From IMG/VR virus record IMGVR_UViG_3300036715_001578, positions 49,080 to 113,079 of that record: a stretch of DNA of 64,000 nt; one strand, 5' to 3'. The notes beneath the pieces are model-generated. The model made no database searches and was not told the DNA's origin. It saw only the letters and a program-made list of their open reading frames with translations. Positions 49,016 through 57,586 of the stretch are shown here, piece by piece. The stretch is from a virus. The translations under genes were made by a program, and so were the position numbers. Within the stretch, counting starts at the first letter, position 1. Each line of letters opens with the position of its first letter.

Positions 49016-49779
49016 TCAAACACCGTTGGTTGAATGAATGTCGTCAGCGTCGCCGCTAAAGGTGCTCTTGTTGTGCTCTTGGCTCCACTCATTGTGAGCG
49101 CGAATCGTCTCATTTAGCTGCTCAATGTCGACATCGACATGCTGCAACGTGAAGCCGGTAGCGAGCAGACCATCATAACCGATAGTTGCCACAACGTCTG
49201 TTTTTTGTGTGAAGTCAGGCTTGGGCACCTGTGCGGCTTTACGAGTTTCACGGCGTGCGGTAATAGCTGTCTGCAGTTCGTACCGATCTTGCCCTTGATA
49301 CTCGGTGGCTTGCATGAAGTCAAGCAGCTCAAAACGGTCCCGGGTCCACTCATCGAGCGGGCGAAGGTAGATGCTGTGAACGAACGGGAAGACATGCTGA
49401 TAGATGACGTAGCGTTGCCCGTCAGCCGTACTCTTGCCCACGCCGGTGGTCTTGTACAAGCCGCCGTCCTTGTGCTTGTAGAAGGCGCCTTCTTGGTAGA
49501 AGGCTGTGTTGAGGTCTAATGCTGAGGTACCGTTAAACATTTCCGCTCCATGTGTGCCAATGCTATGCTGGCTGATGTTGAGAACTTCGGTTTCGAAGTC
49601 AAGGTTGACCGTTAGGCTCTCACCTGGCTCGATGACAGCTCCTTGCTTGACCTGGTCAGGCGCAAGCGAGCTTTGAATCTTGACTACCAGCACGTACTGT
49701 GCTCCTGCCGGTACCCCGAACGTTTAGCTTCGTAACGATTCGGAGCGTCAGCTGTCACGATTTGAGCATCCTCATTCAT
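49016..49779 (-). pseudogene. DUF1653-like protein gene with a frameshift near the start
   Basis: The ATG at 49779 (overlapping the gp47 stop as ATGA) reads MNEDAQIVTADAPNRYEAK, and one missing A in an A-run then puts the remainder, TFGVPAGAQYVLVVKIQSSL, in another frame that runs to 49016. The body contains FYKHKDGGLYKTTGVGKS and SIYLRPLDEWTRDRFELL, a DUF1653-type small domain. If translation begins within the second frame (49693) a 225-residue protein is still made. Function unknown. Confidence 0.6.
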
Positions 49780-50879
49780 GCTGTTGCGTCCTTGTCTGTT
49801 GTTTCGATCTTGAGGCTCTTGTAGATCTCAAGCAACAGCTTGAGGTCATACTTGCCTTTGGCGGCACCGTCATCAATGGCGGCTTCAAGCTGGGAGGTCA
49901 CGAGCTCGTCAACACTGTCAAACTTGAGGTCATGCACTTCGGTCACCTTGGATGAGTCGCCTTCGACCAAGCCTTGCTTTGCCTCTCGGTCCTCTTCGAG
50001 GACCAAGTCGCGCAGGTTGTGGGCCTCGATCAACGCTTCGCGGAGCTCTTGCGCCTCTGTGTAGCTGATGTCGATGTCCACCACGCACTTGACGCGCGTC
50101 TTTGCTTTCGGGGACCACTTGTTGGCGATCACGTCACCCAGCTTGACCTTCAAGTACTTTGGGCAGTCTTCCCAGTCCTTGAATTCAACTTTGTCGGCGG
50201 CTACATCATAAACTGCCATGCCACGAGCGTCATCGCCTGCATCACCGAAATTAGTCGGAAATGTGTTACCGATGTAGCAAATATTGTCGATGACTTGTCG
50301 TTTATGGAAGTGGCCTGAGAAGATCTTTTTCGGTTTACTAACGAGCCGCCTGTCCTGACCGCGCTCCATGATTGTGCTATGACCAGTCAACACAAAATCA
50401 TTGAACTCAAAATGACCGTAGACGGTTTCATGCGCATTGATAATATCAGCAAGCGCGAGAAATTCATGGTCAAACAGATACGGCAAGAATAGCTGTTTGC
50501 CATTTAGGCTAATAGCATCTTCGACAATGGTGACATTTCTAACCGAGCTGAATACGCTGAGCGAGTGGATGTCACGAGTCGTGCGTCGGTAAAGATCATG
50601 GTTCCCGGTGATGAACATGATCGGGATTCCAAGTTTATCTAACTTTTGCAAGCCTTCAGCGGACATCGACAGCGTTTGCACATTGATCGCTGAACGATTT
50701 TCAAACCAGTCACCTAGAAATGCGATGTGAGAAATATCACTTGGGAGTGATTTGATAAACCAATCGACATAGTCTAGGTTATCCTGGTTATGTTGAACCG
50801 AATTTGAACGTACGCCCCAGTGAATGTCCGTGAACATTGCAATCTTGGTCGCGTCAGGTCCACTGATTTTCTGAAGCAT
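49776..50879 (-). CDS. gp47: Recombination endonuclease subunit, T4 gp47 (Mre11/SbcD-like)
   Basis: 367 residues with the metallophosphoesterase motifs MFTDIHWGVR, IAFLGDWFENR, ITGNHDLYRR and SGHFHKRQ. It is the nuclease partner of gp46. The start at 50879 is 15 bases from the divergent GIY-YIG gene. Confidence 0.93.
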   Translation of the reverse strand: MLQKISGPDATKIAMFTDIHWGVRSNSVQHNQDNLDYVDWFIKSLPSDISHIAFLGDWFENRSAINVQTLSMSAEGLQKLDKLGIPIMFITGNHDLYRRTTRDIHSLSVFSSVRNVTIVEDAISLNGKQLFLPYLFDHEFLALADIINAHETVYGHFEFNDFVLTGHSTIMERGQDRRLVSKPKKIFSGHFHKRQVIDNICYIGNTFPTNFGDAGDDARGMAVYDVAADKVEFKDWEDCPKYLKVKLGDVIANKWSPKAKTRVKCVVDIDISYTEAQELREALIEAHNLRDLVLEEDREAKQGLVEGDSSKVTEVHDLKFDSVDELVTSQLEAAIDDGAAKGKYDLKLLLEIYKSLKIETTDKDATA

Positions 50880-50894
50880 GAGAATATATTGCTT

Positions 50895-51686
50895 ATGGAT
50901 AACTACTATGTCTACGTCTATCTTGACCCGCGCAAGCCTATCAGCGATGATCCTAACGGCTTAACACATGAGCCGTTTTACGTAGGTAAAGGTGTACGGC
51001 GACGAATGTATGATCACATGACAGAGTTAGAATGGTATTTGACTGAACCTTCAATGGCTGAATGCAAGGCAAGACGCTCAAATCTTATCAAGCTAAACAA
51101 GCTACGAAAGCTTCATGTGTTAGGTCTTAGGCCTATCATAGTGCAACTACATACCAAGCTTGCAAGTTTAGCCGCAGAGGAGAAAGAGGTAGAACTGATA
51201 GCATTTTACCGTCGTTCTATTGATGGTGGCATTTTATCAAACCTAACACCAGGTGGCGCTGGCCGACGAGATGTGCTTTCAGCTGGTCCGTTCAACTCGT
51301 TCTATGGGAAAACTCACTCGGACGAGTTCAGAGTAAAAATGTCAAAGTTGCATAAAGGCAAAGTCATTTCTCAAGCTCAACGCGACGCAATTAGCTTAGC
51401 TGTAAAAGGTAAACCGAAGCCTCATCACATGAAAGAAGCATTGCGTGCAACGCTTGTTCGCCGGAATCTAGATGATCCATTACATCCATCCGTTGAAGCA
51501 AAACGACTCGCCCGCTCAAAGCTTTGGGAAGTAACCTCGCCTAATGGAGAGGTTACCATCGTGCGTTCGCTAAGACGTTTCTGCGAAGAACAAGGTCTGC
51601 CTGTTAAAACCTTGATGTCTGCGAAAAACCGCGGAGAACCTGTAGCCAGCGGACCTGCTTTAGGTTGGCGTGTTAGGCTGCTTTAG
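50895..51686 (+). CDS. GIY-YIG homing endonuclease
   Basis: 263 residues: YYVYVYLDPR ... EPFYVGKGVRRRMYDHM is the GIY-YIG core, followed by helices and NUMOD3-like DNA-binding repeats (KTHSDEFRVKMSKLHKGK, AQRDAISLAVKGKPKP) and a C-terminal helix-turn-helix-like part. AT-richer than its neighbours, opposite in strand and lying between gp47 and gp55, it looks like an inserted mobile gene. ATG 50895 begins the family core; an earlier ATG is within gp47. Confidence 0.85.
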   Translation: MDNYYVYVYLDPRKPISDDPNGLTHEPFYVGKGVRRRMYDHMTELEWYLTEPSMAECKARRSNLIKLNKLRKLHVLGLRPIIVQLHTKLASLAAEEKEVELIAFYRRSIDGGILSNLTPGGAGRRDVLSAGPFNSFYGKTHSDEFRVKMSKLHKGKVISQAQRDAISLAVKGKPKPHHMKEALRATLVRRNLDDPLHPSVEAKRLARSKLWEVTSPNGEVTIVRSLRRFCEEQGLPVKTLMSAKNRGEPVASGPALGWRVRLL

Positions 51687-52254
51687 GTTCATCATCATCA
51701 AATGTTAGCAGGCTAACTGCAGGTGATTCAGCCGCCATGGCTTCGAGGGCCTTCTCGTCCGCAATCTTCTGCTCGTCGGCAGCGCGGCGGATCTTAGCCT
51801 CGGCGATCTCAGCGCTCAGCTCTTGCAGCTCGTTCCTGACCTCAGAGCCTTCGCCTGAGTTCTGACGGTACTCCTCTTGGAAGTTGAAGGACGGGTTCTC
51901 ACCGATCTCTACCAGCATGGCGTCACGGATGCGACGGTGCTTCTTCTCATTGTTGAGGTAGCCGAGGAACGAGTTGTGGATGCATTGGGTGTAGAACGCA
52001 AACGGGTTGGATGAGCGTTCAGGCTTAAACTTCAGCGCATTCTTGCAGAGGTCGGCGAGCGCCTCAGCGATCATGTCATCGATGTACGTGTAGCCTGAGA
52101 AGTTCGGCTTCGATGCGTAACGTGTGGTTAGCATGTGGAGCATCGAAGCGAGCTTATTGCTCATCTTGCCCACCTCCTTGCACTTAATGACCTCAACGAG
52201 AAGGTCGGCATTCTTAAGGTAAAAGACTTTACCTTCGGTGGGCTGTGTTGCCAT
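51673..52254 (-). CDS. gp55: Late-transcription sigma factor, T4 gp55
   Basis: 193 residues. SGYTYIDDMIAEALADLCKN, NPFAFYTQCIHNSFLGYLNN and EKKHRRIRDAML match T4 gp55, the small sigma factor that directs RNA polymerase to TATAAATA-type late promoters. It fits the many TAAATA motifs of this window. The Ala/Glu-rich C-terminal tail is longer than the core needs and may bind the sliding clamp, as in T4. Overlaps the 3' end of the GIY-YIG gene by 14 bases. Confidence 0.9.
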   Translation of the reverse strand: MATQPTEGKVFYLKNADLLVEVIKCKEVGKMSNKLASMLHMLTTRYASKPNFSGYTYIDDMIAEALADLCKNALKFKPERSSNPFAFYTQCIHNSFLGYLNNEKKHRRIRDAMLVEIGENPSFNFQEEYRQNSGEGSEVRNELQELSAEIAEAKIRRAADEQKIADEKALEAMAAESPAVSLLTFDDDEPKAA

Positions 52255-52367
52255 GTAATCTGTTTCCTATTGCAAGTAACCAGCCTTATCCCTCAGGCCG
52301 TGTTAAGACAAGTTGATCTTACCACCTCTTGCCGTTTAGAGGCATTTTGCCATGCTAGCTGAGTTGG

Positions 52368-52374
52368 TAAATAG
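52368..52374 (+). promoter_or_regulatory. Late promoter motif TAAATAG for the large plus-strand late unit
   Basis: TAAATAG, three bases, ATG (52378). Heads a chain of overlapping genes up to about 61187. Confidence 0.7.
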
Positions 52375-52377
52375 TCC

Positions 52378-52743
52378 ATGCGTATTTATGCCCTCTTGGA
52401 ACAGCCTCTCGCGCTCAGGCAGACAGCGCTTCGCTTTCAACAGCTGCTCGTTGAAGCGTTGCCGCACCGCGACTTGAAGCTAAGGCCGAGGGCGCGGTAC
52501 CTGCCTGTCCCAGGCGGGTCGATCATCAAGGCATACATGATTTGGGTTGAGTCTCAAGCACCGCACGTTGACGAAGGCTATGTCCCAGGAATCTACGTCG
52601 CTGAATACACGTCAGGTGAAATCGATGTCAAGGATGGACATTGCATGCTAGCTTGCAGACAATTCGACAACGAAGCTAAGTTCATCGACTACGTGATCAA
52701 GGACTGTGAGCTGGCGCGCCCTGTAAAGCGAGACGGAAAATGA
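52378..52743 (+). CDS. FQQ-family protein with capsid-targeting-like peptide
   Basis: 121 residues: MRIYALLE|Q, then LRFQQLLVEALPHRDLKLRP and a beta-rich body (GIYVAEYTSGEIDVKDG, FIDYVIKD). First gene after the late promoter; overlaps the next by four bases. Proposed head-packaged protein. Confidence 0.65.
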   Translation: MRIYALLEQPLALRQTALRFQQLLVEALPHRDLKLRPRARYLPVPGGSIIKAYMIWVESQAPHVDEGYVPGIYVAEYTSGEIDVKDGHCMLACRQFDNEAKFIDYVIKDCELARPVKRDGK

Positions 52744-53090
52744 AGTTGACGGCTCTCTTTGAATCATCACTCGACTTAATGCTGAGGCGGTGGGTGCTAC
52801 GCTGCCAGCAAGCATTAATTGAACACGGTGACATTGCAACCCGCATCTCACCTGTGACCGCGGGGCGTAATCCAGCCTTTGTTAAGCAGCTAACGCTGAT
52901 TGACAAAGCTACCGTTGACGCTGTCATGAGCACCGCTTTGTACAATAGTGTCACATATGCAATTAGAGCAGATTCGGTGTACATCATGTCACCGTTCAAG
53001 CAGTTTTTGCAAGCCCCCGACGATACTATCTTAGATGATGCTTTTACAAAAACGATGGGCGAAGTAATAGATCGGTTTAACAAGCAATGA
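52740..53090 (+). CDS. FQQ-family protein with capsid-targeting-like peptide
   Basis: 116 residues: MKLTALFE|S, then WVLRCQQALIEHGDIATRIS. The rest is helical and strand-rich without a known motif. Coupled to both neighbours by four-base overlaps. Confidence 0.65.
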   Translation: MKLTALFESSLDLMLRRWVLRCQQALIEHGDIATRISPVTAGRNPAFVKQLTLIDKATVDAVMSTALYNSVTYAIRADSVYIMSPFKQFLQAPDDTILDDAFTKTMGEVIDRFNKQ

Positions 53091-53779
53091 AGCTCTCAGT
53101 CCTCCTCGAAGAGCGCAAGCTCTTAGCCGTCATCTACGGCGGCCGGTTCCAGCCTTTCCACAAGGGTCACTACTCGGTCTACCGTGAGCTGTGCAAGCAG
53201 TTCGGCGAAGGTGCCGTGTGGATCGCGACCTCCAACAAGACCAACTTTGACCCAGGCAACGGTGACATCTCGCCGTTCACCTTTGAGGAGCGGGTCGAGA
53301 TCATGGTTCAGCTGTTCGGCATCTCGCCTGAGAAGATCATCGAGTGCAAGAACCCTGCTTTCGCTCCGAAGGAGGTGCTTGAGCTCTACAAGGCTCCTAC
53401 TGTGATGGTCATGGTAGCCGGCGATAAGGACGTAGAGCGCTATGAGTCGTCAAAGTTCTTCGAGCAGTACCCGACCAAGTCAGGCAAGCCGGTGCCCTTT
53501 GCGCATGCAGCCGCCGGCTTGAAGACCGGCGAGTCCGATCCTCCAGGCGCCTACTATGTGATCAGCAATGCTCGAGACGGTAACCAGTCCGGCACGACTA
53601 TCCGTGAAGCTTTCCAGCGCGCCGGCGAGGACGAAGCCAAGCAGGTTGCAGCCTTTAAGAAGTTCTACGGACCTAAGGTCAATGATGACATCCTCGACCT
53701 GCTGGTTAGCAAGATCAAGATGATCAAGCCGCCGCCTGAAGAGTCGGCGAAGCAGAAGGTTGAGAAGGACGCGGCATGA
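53087..53779 (+). CDS. Nucleotidyltransferase (NMN/cytidylyltransferase-like) with targeting-like peptide
   Basis: 230 residues. After MKLSVLLE|ERK comes VIYGGRFQPFHKGHYSVYRE, the GxFxPxHxGH signature of the nucleotidyltransferase alpha/beta phosphodiesterase superfamily, including NMN and pantetheine adenylyltransferases; the second motif is NQSGTTIREAF. It could make NAD or activate another nucleotide-linked substrate. The leader suggests that it is packaged, as T4 packages the enzyme Alt. Substrate is not readable from sequence. Confidence 0.75.
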   Translation: MKLSVLLEERKLLAVIYGGRFQPFHKGHYSVYRELCKQFGEGAVWIATSNKTNFDPGNGDISPFTFEERVEIMVQLFGISPEKIIECKNPAFAPKEVLELYKAPTVMVMVAGDKDVERYESSKFFEQYPTKSGKPVPFAHAAAGLKTGESDPPGAYYVISNARDGNQSGTTIREAFQRAGEDEAKQVAAFKKFYGPKVNDDILDLLVSKIKMIKPPPEESAKQKVEKDAA

Positions 53780-54606
53780 GTTATGACCCTGAAGGAGGAG
53801 GCGGGGAGTTTGACAACCTGTCCGCTCCTCGCGAGGAGCTGCCTCAACCTAAAGGTTGCTGGATCTACGAGCCTGACAACCATGACGACTACCAGTGCTT
53901 GGTGCTTTGGCAGCCTGCACCGGAGCTTGGAGCGAGACAGTGGACTCTCTTCGGCCAGCGAATCTTGATCGGCGTCTACCGTGACGAAGGCCGTTATGGC
54001 CTGTCTGAAACGAACGTAGTCTTCAGGCTGCTACCTAGCTTCCGCGTCGTGCCTGTCTCTGTCATCCTTGACATTCTCGAAAGCTCCAACCCTGACCTTA
54101 ATAGGCACACCGTAGCGTTGACTGACATCGCCTCGGGTTCGGTTAAGCTCGTCTCTGAGATTGACCTCCGCCAGCACGGCGCCGGCGTTGATCACAGACA
54201 GCATCGCCAGCAGTTTGACGAGCTTCGCAAGCCGCTACGGCAAGAGTATGACGCCCGTGGAAACGTCATTCTGCCAAAGCTGCGCTTCTCAAAGCATGAA
54301 AACGCATCGCTGTACCTCGCCCCACCGTTGGTAGATCAGCATGTCCCACATGCGAGCAACGCGACCCTGCCGGTCTATGACTACTATAGCCGTCTGCTCG
54401 CTCCAACTGATGTGTTCTATGATCCCGACAGCGTTGACGGCTTAGGCTACGGCGATGACTATGACGGTCAGTTCGAGCATGACGTGTTCGGCGACTTCGT
54501 AGTCGGCGCGCGAGCAAACAACACGCTGATCACTCGTAAGCCGGTCCAGCCGCTTGAAGTTGATCACCACAACACGCCGCTGAAGCGGCCTAGCAGGAGA
54601 GGTTGA
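53776..54606 (+). CDS. Hypothetical structural-operon protein
   Basis: 276 residues, acidic, with beta-rich segments (QWTLFGQRILIGVYRDEGRY, FRLLPSFRVVPVSVILDIL) and a Pro/His-rich C-terminus. No family recognised. Overlaps both neighbours by four bases, directly before gp48, so probably a baseplate or tail component. Confidence 0.5.
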   Translation: MSYDPEGGGGEFDNLSAPREELPQPKGCWIYEPDNHDDYQCLVLWQPAPELGARQWTLFGQRILIGVYRDEGRYGLSETNVVFRLLPSFRVVPVSVILDILESSNPDLNRHTVALTDIASGSVKLVSEIDLRQHGAGVDHRQHRQQFDELRKPLRQEYDARGNVILPKLRFSKHENASLYLAPPLVDQHVPHASNATLPVYDYYSRLLAPTDVFYDPDSVDGLGYGDDYDGQFEHDVFGDFVVGARANNTLITRKPVQPLEVDHHNTPLKRPSRRG

Positions 54607-55565
54607 TGGACGACGACATCATCACCGAAAATGAAGAGCCGGTAGTTATTACCGGCAAGCGCTCCAACCTGCCTGACTACAAGATCCGCTTGTCCGGCCC
54701 CGGCGGCGACGTGGTGTTTGAAGCTAGCGCGCCGCTGTCTGAGTCACGGCAAGCTGGCTATGAAGGCTACGGCATCATCCACCTGCCCACGGCCTTGGTT
54801 AGCTACAAGCAGACCTCGAGCCGGACCTTTGCCATCACAGGCAAGCTCATCTCGCGAACCACGGATGAGGCGACACAGAATGCGCGTAACCTTGACCTGA
54901 TCCGCCGTTGGATCCTGCCTGACTTTGGGGGCACGGGCGCCACGCCGCCGATCCTGACAATCTATGGCTACCGCAATGACAACATTGACGGGCGGCGCGT
55001 CGTCCTCCGTCAGTACGGCTGGAACTTCCCTGAGGAGGTTGACTACATCTTCACTGGAGAGCAGCCGATGCCAATCATCGGCCAGCTTGACGTAACCGTT
55101 GAGGAGGTGTACTCGGCAGCAGAGGTGACAGCTGGGGCCTGGCGCCTTAGCTTGGGCGGCGAAGGCGAGTTCTCCAAGAGCCAGAATGAGAGCTCAAGCT
55201 CGTTCGAGCTTACGGGCAACGGCTACGGTCGAACTGATCCGCTGCGGACCTCTCTTCCTAGCGCGAGCAACATTACCTCCGTGATGTCGGCTTTAGGGGG
55301 TGGCAAGGTCACAGTGCCAGGCGTGATCGCCGGCACGATCGCTCGGACGCTGGGAACAGCCGCCCTAAATAGTCCCGCGGTCAGGGCGATTACAAACAGC
55401 TTGCCTCCGGTGCTGAAGAACATCTTCGTGTCAGGCGCCAACGTAGCGGTTAGCGAAGTAGGCAAGACCGTCACCAAAAGCGTGTCAACCGTCACACAAC
55501 CTAGCTCGACATCAGCCTTCGGCCGTGACACGCCCCTGGTGCCGCCCGGCCCCGTAGGAGATTAA
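54603..55565 (+). CDS. gp48: Baseplate tail tube cap, T4 gp48
   Basis: 320 residues. NARNLDLIRRWILPDFGG, PPILTIYGYRND and VVLRQYGWNFPEEVDYIFTG with QPMPIIGQLDVTVEEVYSAA follow the order of gp48. It caps the baseplate hub and begins tube assembly. The C-terminus is long and Ser/Thr-rich. A TAAATAG at 55366 lies inside its coding sequence. Confidence 0.82.
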   Translation: MMDDDIITENEEPVVITGKRSNLPDYKIRLSGPGGDVVFEASAPLSESRQAGYEGYGIIHLPTALVSYKQTSSRTFAITGKLISRTTDEATQNARNLDLIRRWILPDFGGTGATPPILTIYGYRNDNIDGRRVVLRQYGWNFPEEVDYIFTGEQPMPIIGQLDVTVEEVYSAAEVTAGAWRLSLGGEGEFSKSQNESSSSFELTGNGYGRTDPLRTSLPSASNITSVMSALGGGKVTVPGVIAGTIARTLGTAALNSPAVRAITNSLPPVLKNIFVSGANVAVSEVGKTVTKSVSTVTQPSSTSAFGRDTPLVPPGPVGD

Positions 55566-55931
55566 ATGGCTGACTATACCGTCAAGGACTCGACATACAA
55601 CCAACGCAACGGCCGCTATACCCGCGGCGGCGTGACGGAGGTCTCGGCTCGCTTTGTCGAGTGGTGGGAGAGAGTCGACAACGCCCATGACCTCTCGGAC
55701 GTCATCTACGTGCTCGAAGAGAAGTATGTCGGGCGGCCTGACCTGCTCGCCTTTGCCTTCTACGGCGATACACGTTTAAGCTGGCTCATCATGCAGTACA
55801 ATGATATCCTCGACCCGCTTGAGTTGGTGACGGGTTATATGTTGCTCATGCCGTCAAAGGACAAGGTTACTTCAGCCTTCGGCGTCACCAAGGTCGGCGG
55901 CGTGCCTACAACAGCGGTGGGAAGCATCTAA
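55566..55931 (+). CDS. gp53: Baseplate wedge protein, T4 gp53
   Basis: 121 residues with DLLAFAFYGDTRLSWLIMQY and DILDPLELVTGYMLLMPS, typical of gp53 (LysM-like), which holds wedges together. Its stop overlaps the next start (TAATG). Confidence 0.82.
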   Translation: MADYTVKDSTYNQRNGRYTRGGVTEVSARFVEWWERVDNAHDLSDVIYVLEEKYVGRPDLLAFAFYGDTRLSWLIMQYNDILDPLELVTGYMLLMPSKDKVTSAFGVTKVGGVPTTAVGSI

Positions 55932-57586
55932 TGTCAGTGCCGGCTAATCCGCTCGATGTGTACGTCACGTACACCTACCACTTCGAGCTGCATGCTCATC
56001 CCAGCTGGGATAAGCTGCAGGACCTAACCACGAAGGATGAGAACAAGTCCACCGACAGCTTCACGCCTAACGGCACGTTGCTGATTAACACGCGAAAGGA
56101 CGCTCATCAGTCAATTGACGACGTGCACTTTGTAGCACAGTCTGAGGCTTCGGCTAAGACCGAAATGCTGATCCCTTACGGCGCGCTATCAATGACAGTC
56201 ACTGAGCCAGGCGGGTTCTCCTTCATCGAGAAGCTGAGCGCAATGCGCAGTAACTATCAGGTAACAGCCGCTGCCACTGACAGCTTGAAGTTCGTGCTAA
56301 AGATCTTCTTTGTCGGTCGAAAGGTTGACAACACGATCGAGACTATCACGGCTAAGCTGATTCCCATGGTCATGCAGCCCAATGTAACGGCTACCTTCTC
56401 AGAGATGGGTGGCAAGTATGGCCTGACCTTTACGACGGCAGCGACGCTAGGCTTGACAGATGACCCGTTCTCCGGCGCGGCGATGAACTACGCTTACACG
56501 AAGCGCGCTGTCTCCTTTAGCGCAGGCACGGTTGAGGAGGCATTGAGCAATCTCGAGAAGAGGCTCAATGAGGGCTACGGCCAGATCTATAAGACCGAAG
56601 GCACCACGGATCAAGGCCGCCCGCTCGTCTACAAGATCACATGGGACCCGGATATCAAGGGTGCGATCGAGACGCTTAACAAGAACTCAAATGCGCCGGG
56701 TGAGAAGAGCCAGTTTACCTCGAACCCTCAGCTGCAGATTGGCTCCTTTATCCAAAAGATCCTGCAAGCCTCTCCCAAGCTACAGCAGAAGATCGGCGAA
56801 TCAAAGCCAGGCCTCCAAAAGGAGGGCCATCCGAACATCTTCATCCCGTTGATTCAGCCTCGTGTCGTTTACAAGGATGACCAGGTGCTGATCCACTATC
56901 ACATCGCTGTCAACAAGGGTGGCATGCAGAAGTCGTGGGTGTTTGACTACTACTTTGCTGAAGCCGGCAAAAATGTCGACATCACCTCATACGAGGTCAA
57001 GTTCCAAAATGTAGGAGCGTGGACTCCCGTCAAGATTGAAAGCGGCTTTGACTACACGTTCAACCAGAGCGCGAACATGCCCAAGGATCGGCCTCGTGTT
57101 TACAGCGAGAGCATCGTTACAGATGACACGACGCAGAACGGCACCACAGTCGAAGTCCAACGCTCGACTCTTGGCTTTCAAAAGAATGATGTACGGATGC
57201 CGCCCCGTGTCACGGCTAATGACCGAATCGGCTACACAAATGCGCCTTATAGCGCCACGCCGTCTTATCGGCTCGCGTCCGACGCCATCGGCGACTTCCA
57301 AACCTCGATCTCGTTCCAACAGCAGTTTGAGATTCGAGGTAACCTTGACCTCCTTGACTGTACGGCTTACTATCCGGACGGCAGCGTAGTCGGCGACCTG
57401 TACGGTGGAAAGAACGTGTGGGTCAAGGTTAACATCTGGATGTTGGACCCTCGAGCACCGGGTGGCAAGCGCCAATTTTACTACACCAACTACTACAAAG
57501 TCATCACGGTTGAAAATGTCTTCTCAGGCGGACAGTTCAAGCAGCATTTGACGGTGGCAGCGGTTCCTGAAGCAGAGAACAAATGA
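55931..57586 (+). CDS. Baseplate hub protein, possibly gp27-like
   Basis: 551 residues, mostly beta (NPLDVYVTYTYHFELHAHPS, WVKVNIWM ... YYKVITVENVFSGGQFKQHL). The place before the gp5-like spike and the closing strand pattern suggest the hub protein that carries gp5, the role of gp27 in T4. No strict sequence match seen, so this rests on order and fold pattern. Confidence 0.6.
   Translation: MSVPANPLDVYVTYTYHFELHAHPSWDKLQDLTTKDENKSTDSFTPNGTLLINTRKDAHQSIDDVHFVAQSEASAKTEMLIPYGALSMTVTEPGGFSFIEKLSAMRSNYQVTAAATDSLKFVLKIFFVGRKVDNTIETITAKLIPMVMQPNVTATFSEMGGKYGLTFTTAATLGLTDDPFSGAAMNYAYTKRAVSFSAGTVEEALSNLEKRLNEGYGQIYKTEGTTDQGRPLVYKITWDPDIKGAIETLNKNSNAPGEKSQFTSNPQLQIGSFIQKILQASPKLQQKIGESKPGLQKEGHPNIFIPLIQPRVVYKDDQVLIHYHIAVNKGGMQKSWVFDYYFAEAGKNVDITSYEVKFQNVGAWTPVKIESGFDYTFNQSANMPKDRPRVYSESIVTDDTTQNGTTVEVQRSTLGFQKNDVRMPPRVTANDRIGYTNAPYSATPSYRLASDAIGDFQTSISFQQQFEIRGNLDLLDCTAYYPDGSVVGDLYGGKNVWVKVNIWMLDPRAPGGKRQFYYTNYYKVITVENVFSGGQFKQHLTVAAVPEAENK

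Noticed and set aside
55366-55372. Late promoter TAAATAG within gp48
   Set aside because: It lies about 200 bases before the next start, inside coding sequence, in a chain of overlapping genes; probably chance, although an internal promoter cannot be excluded.
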